From Delphinus delphis (taxonomy: Eukaryota; Chordata; Mammalia; Artiodactyla; Delphinidae): 64,000 nucleotides of DNA. The DNA lies in the NCBI RefSeq assembly GCF_949987515.2, contig NC_082694.2, positions 65,036,080-65,100,079 of the forward strand. Direction: 5' to 3'. Below the pieces are notes generated by a model. That model made no database searches. It was given only the letters and a program-made list of their open reading frames with translations, and was not told where the DNA came from. A program made the translations under genes and the position numbers. Shown one piece after another: positions 59,500 to 64,000 of this stretch. Within the stretch, counting starts at the first letter, position 1. Every line of letters starts with the position of its first letter.

Positions 59500-60850
59500 C
59501 AGTTAAATATTTTGGTTTTTAAAATTTTCTTTGAAAACCTGGAGATGAATACTTTTAAGAAAAATTCAAAGCCCTTTGTTCTATTTTAATCACTTTATAA
59601 TTGAAAATTCTTTATTGCACGTGTTAGGTTGTGTTTAATGAATGAAGAATAATTTCTCATTGACAGGATAAGGTACCTGAGTTATTTTAGAATCTGACAA
59701 TGAATTTAATATGGTTTTTGAAGTATATTAGCTCTTAATAATTTAATGACAGCTCTGAAATTAGCTTAAAAAAAATCTTTCTGTCAAATTGAGACTGAGT
59801 CGTATACTACTCTCTAAAATGAGAAATTTGTGAACTTTAAAAGCTTAGTATACCACTCTCTAAAATAAGAAACTTGTGAAGTTTCAAAAGTTTCTGCTGG
59901 AATTAGCCACCCAAATTACTTAATTTGCTGACCAACATTTTATTTAAATAGTTAATTCACTACATGTGAACCAGTGTCAGGTTCTAGTCTATATTGCCAG
60001 TTGTACATACACTGTGTGAATAGGTGAAACTGATCATTTTAATTCTGTCAAATGTTGTTAGGTTAGACCCGTACTAGTAGAGATGAAGTATAATCATTCA
60101 GAAGTAACTCACAATAGCCCTGAGTTTAAAAAGAAAATCTCACCCACAGCCTACTCCTTTATGAGCAATTAGTTCAAATTGTCAAAGCAAAAAAGCTGCT
60201 CTCTTTTGTTTTTATGTAGTATGCTCTGCACATTTTATCAGGCCTTTATTGAAAATTATTTTGTAGTAAGTTTTTAATAATAAATAAAATGATAATATTG
60301 CCAGATTGAGGAGGTTTTGGTTAGCTCCACCTCCTTTATGATGTTTTGATGCATATCTTTAACAAATAATTCATAATACATATTTAATGTATAATTTTAA
60401 CTTGTTTCATGAATAAGAGTAAAATAGAAATTAGATTGTAAAGCTTTTCAGAAGCTTCCTTTATTTGACCCTGGGCCTATAAACCAACATAATCAAGGCT
60501 AGTTTATATAACAGCCTTTTCCAAACCTTTTTCTATTTGGCAGAACTTTTATTGATGATGATATGTGCTAAAAGGGTACCCCTGAATTAAATTTGGCCTA
60601 GGAATATGTAGAGAGCCTATATTGATATAAGTGGAAATTGTGTGTTAAATAAGTTGATGGACAGTGAGAATGGAAAGGAAAAAAATAATAAGGGAAGAGA
60701 GTCAAGGACTAAGAAGGTGACAATAAAGGAGATCAGTAAAAAGAAATGCAAATGATGGATGATGATGTGATCAGTTTATTTTTATAATTAGTATATAGTA
60801 ATTGAATTCTGAATAAATAAGTGTGAAGGTCTCAGTGTTAAAAATAATCA
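59500..60850. other. unique intron
   Basis: No gene or transposon recognised. A local near-repeat TTAGTATACCACTCTCTAAA / CGTATACTACTCTCTAAAAT at about 59802-59870. Confidence 0.55.
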
Positions 60851-61675
60851 TGGACAGTCTTGTTGTATTCTCTTGGAAGTGGCCCTCCCTGAGATTTGCA
60901 ATATCTTCATAGTTCTTTAAGAAAATAGAGAAAACATCCTTTTGGGAATAATAAGTATAGAGAAAAAATAACAGTCCAAGAGAGAAGGATAAATTTGATA
61001 CCACTAGCTTCCATTCTTCTTTCCCATTCCCATTCTCTACGTGTCAACCAAGATCATCTTTTGTCCTTAAAATTTGAATGGATCTTTTACCTTTGCATGA
61101 TTTTGTAACATCTTGCATGAACATTTGGAAAATATTTGTTCATTGAGTCATGCAGATCTTTCAAATGTTGACATTTCATCATACGATGTAAAAAAAAATC
61201 ACATTTGTTAATAGCACCATCAATTTCATGAGAAAAAATTTTAATTATTGGGAAGCTTTTTTGCAAAAGTCTAATTTTCACTTAAAAGTTTCAATTTTAT
61301 CATTGGCAACAAATACGTCAAATATTTTCTTTGAAGTGTCAGGCTCATTTTGTTCATTTTCTAAAAAATTTCTGCTGGATACCTAAATTGGAATAACCAC
61401 AATTTGTCTACAGTCATTTTTTTGAAGTAAAAATTGTGTTCCGTGGAAAAAAGTCTACTTCAGCTCATAACTCAAAATCACACAGATGCTTTTTCCTTGA
61501 GACATACTTCTGTATGCAGTAGAAGTGCTTTATGTGTTTATCACCACAAATTGAATGCATTTTGTCATACAGAATATTTTTATAAAACTGTACTCGAAGT
61601 TCAAAATTTAATGAAATTAAATGAAACTGGCTTAAAAAAAAATACAGCATGGGTGAAGGTGAAGAATACATGACT
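60850..61675 (-). other. possible decayed transposase-like ORF
   Basis: Antisense fragments NDKIETFK, KIRLLQKSFPIIKIFSHEID and CQHLKDLHDSMNKYFPN, separated by stops, remind me of the C-terminal part of hAT-family transposases and their domesticated relatives (a 'KLxLW...HFP...F...YFP' layout). No catalytic residue can be assigned. Low confidence; it may be chance. Confidence 0.2.
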
Positions 61676-61852
61676 ACTAGTACATTTTGATTCCGTTACC
61701 TTGGTTGTAGCCAGCAGTATACCCAGTCTTACTATTGTACTACAAGTGCAAATGTTAACATGTTGAAAAGGCAAATAACTTCTCTGTATTAGTATGAAAA
61801 TAGTTTTGATTTTGTGGACTCCTTGAAAGGTTCTTGTGAGTTCACACTTTGC

Positions 61853-61890
61853 TGTGATTCAGGGTGATTGGTGTGATTCAGGGTGATTGG
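61853..61890. repeat. 19-bp tandem duplication
   Basis: TGTGATTCAGGGTGATTGG occurs twice in direct succession without a mismatch. Confidence 0.97.
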
Positions 61891-61899
61891 ATTTATATT

Positions 61900-62225
61900 G
61901 TGGATAAGGTATTGGAGAAGGCATCTCTGGGGAAATGATTTTTAAGCCAAGCAAAAGAAACAATTACACGTGAAGAAGTTTTGAAATAGGCAAAGATATT
62001 CTTGTTATCAAGGAACTGCAAGACCAGTGTGCATAAAGTACTGAGATCCAGCGGGGGAAGAATAATAACACAAGAAGGGGCCAGTTGATATGAGACTTTA
62101 GAACCCATTTTAAGGATTTTTGTATTTTATCCTCTGACCAAGAAAAGCCATTGAAAGACTTTTTAAGCAGGGAAGTGATATGATCTGATTCATGTTTTAG
62201 AAAGAATACTCAGGCTGTTTAAGGA
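61900..62225 (+). repeat. ancient interspersed repeat fragment
   Basis: AGCAGGGAAGTGATATGATC, TCTGATTCATGTTTTAGAAA and GAATACTCAGGCTG parallel AGCAAAGTGACATGATCTGAC...GGATTATTCTTGCTG in the 42.8-kb repeat: same family, other fragment. Confidence 0.6.
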
Positions 62226-64000
62226 ATTTTAAAAATTATACATTTAATTAAGTTCTTTCCCATATTTAGAGTTGCAAAGTCTTTTCCTATTACTAAAACT
62301 TTAATTAAAAACCGGAACTCAGGATGTTACTTAGATAGTAACTTGATTTTGATTCATATCTTTCAGAAAACCTTGCAGGGCAGAAAAAGAATGCCAAAAG
62401 GAATCTTTTTTGGGGCCACATGACATTTTATTCTTTAGTTAAAATATCTCCACTTAACCATGAAACACTTTAAAAAAATTACTTGTGTTCCATTATTTAG
62501 TATAAGTAGTTGAATATTTATGAGAGCAGACACTCAGGTAACTCATGTGTTAGGTGTACAGACTGCACTCCTCATAGTAAGTAACTCCACAAATGTGGAT
62601 TATCTGGAGGTATTATTATATGTGAAATACATTTATTTCTGAAAGAATGCCTACTGATTTTTTTCTATTTTTTTATATTAAAGGTTTCTTTTACGTGTAT
62701 GGCAACAGTGATTATATGCCAATATTTAAAAGTTACTCTTTTAAGACAAAGAACTTTGTAATTAATTGAAGGGAGAGAAAGTGGCATTACTTTCAATGCC
62801 TGTATTACATTTCTCTCCAAAATATTTGTATGGTCTTGGTGTTTATGGATCTAGCAATCTAGGGGGAAAAATGCATTATCTTTTATTTACACTATTAATT
62901 GTCTTATAGCATATAGCTAACACAGAGACTCATTCTGAGATTACTACTTGTTCAATATCCAGTTTCTTTTTTCTTCTCTCAATGAAAAGAAGTCTTTTTT
63001 GGTTTGTTTTTGGGTATATCACTTTTAAGGGTTTTATATTGATGGGACCTAAATCTCTTTTTTCCTATTATCTCTCTTAACTAAATGTGGAACTTCACTA
63101 TGTTGCTTTTGGATGAGTTTCAACCTTTGGGTACACAGTTGGATAATTCAGACTGATGGGACCCCTTTTCCCCACCAGACTTTATCTTTTCATCTAGGTT
63201 GGGTCTGACAAAAAGGCAAGCAATTGAATAGTCACGTATTAGAGGAGGCAGTTAGGCTTTCGAAGCTGACCTCGGGTCTTTATTTCTGGAGTAACGCTCA
63301 TCTTTTAGCCACTGTTAGAAGAACCTTGTTATACTTACCTATGAAATATATCTATGCCTAGATTGATTTTTAAAAGTCATTTCATATTTTAATTATATAT
63401 TCTGAATTTCCCAGGAGTGTTCTGATTTTAAATATTCTATCCCTCTCTCTTTTCATAGAAATACATTCCTCAATCATAAAAATACTTTTTTTTTCTTACT
63501 TGATTCTTGATTCATATAATACCTATCCTTAAGCAAGTTTCCTAAGCACTCAAATTTACCATTTTCTATGTCCCTCATTAAACTTTAATTTTAAAAATGT
63601 GGTGATATTTTTGTGCTGTTAAGATACAAGAACATAGTGGTATCTTTTGTTCATTTAGGAATCTATAGATCTGATTTTTTTTTTCTGAAATGGTTATTGA
63701 GTTGATCATAGAGATGGTGACAAGAAGTGGGTATTAGCAGGGGAGGCGAGGAAATGGATTATGTTTCTGACTAGAAATGGCCTGTGAGTGAAGTCTTACA
63801 TGTGGGCTCTGAGTGACATCTTGAGGATTGCAACATCTTGAGGAGATTTTGGGACTAAACTGAGAATTACCTTTTCCTTATCCACATCTTTCTTATCCAC
63901 CCCTGCCCCCCAACACCCCATATAGCAAGTAAGATATAGATGACAGTAGGTTAATTTTCTTAGCTGTAATAGAATTCTGTCAAAATAAATATATTGCTAA
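62226..64000. other. unique intron
   Basis: A/T-rich, with short T-runs. No exon, RNA gene or transposon recognised up to the window end. Confidence 0.6.

Larger units (their letters stand above)
58372..64000 (+). other. MEMO1: MEMO1 downstream intron (5' portion)
   Basis: The sequence after the GTAAGT donor holds an LTR-like relic (about 58.7-59.5 kb), a possible transposase relic (60.8-61.7 kb) and a fragment of an ancient repeat near 62 kb. No SINE of the CHR type was seen here, in contrast to the rest of the window. No downstream MEMO1 exon was recognised. Confidence 0.7.

Overview
This is a vertebrate nuclear window, almost certainly from a cetacean and most likely a toothed whale. The evidence is at least 36 tRNA-derived CHR-type SINEs (head 'CTTCCCTGGTGG', tail A-rich or AAAT-rich), the dominant SINE class of the cetacean/hippo/ruminant clade, including 13 of the short GC-rich subtype abundant in whales and dolphins. 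LINE-1 elements of matching character fill much of the rest. No bacterial, viral or plasmid gene organisation is present. Nearly all of the longer open frames are fragments of L1 ORF1/ORF2 or read-through of SINEs. The only host gene I can support is MEMO1 on the + strand, seen as two short coding exons: 41034-41115 (codons 21-48) and 58303-58371 (codons 48-71). Both have GT-AG splice sites and compatible phases. The window therefore holds the 3' part of one MEMO1 intron (1-41033), a complete 17,187-bp intron (41116-58302) and the 5' part of the next (58372-64000). I did not find the ATG-containing exon or any later exon. Layout: 0-8 kb, SINEs and several L1 3' fragments, one with a 5' inversion. 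8-15 kb, mostly unique A/T-rich intron with SINEs, an old antisense L1 and a hAT-type element with an exact 8-bp target duplication. 15.8-17.9 kb, an L1 with a twin-primed 5' inversion. 18-30 kb, unique intron, SINEs and MIR/MER5-like relics. 30.8-36.2 kb, a long 5'-truncated antisense L1. 38.6-39.5 kb, three adjoining SINEs. 41.0 kb, MEMO1 exon. 42.2-43.9 kb, an ancient unassigned repeat. 47.4-53.5 kb, a full-length sense L1 with its own target duplication. 55-57 kb, an old antisense L1. 58.3 kb, MEMO1 exon. 58.7-59.5 kb, an LTR-like relic. 59.5-64 kb, mostly unique intron. There is no undescribed multi-gene system here. The observations most worth following are about retrotransposition. First, the two large L1 copies, each with its own target-site duplication, share the same two ORF2-killing changes: an 11-nt insertion that creates a 12-bp hairpin, and a TCA-to-TGA stop about 110 nt downstream. 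This suggests both were copied from an already defective template. Second, a 28-nt insert in the antisense L1 has a 14-bp target duplication, an L1-endonuclease-type site, a poly(A) tail and an AATAAA 18 nt before that tail, so it looks like a very short processed mRNA 3' end. Third, the two L1s form an inverted repeat with arms of roughly 5 kb around a MEMO1 coding exon.
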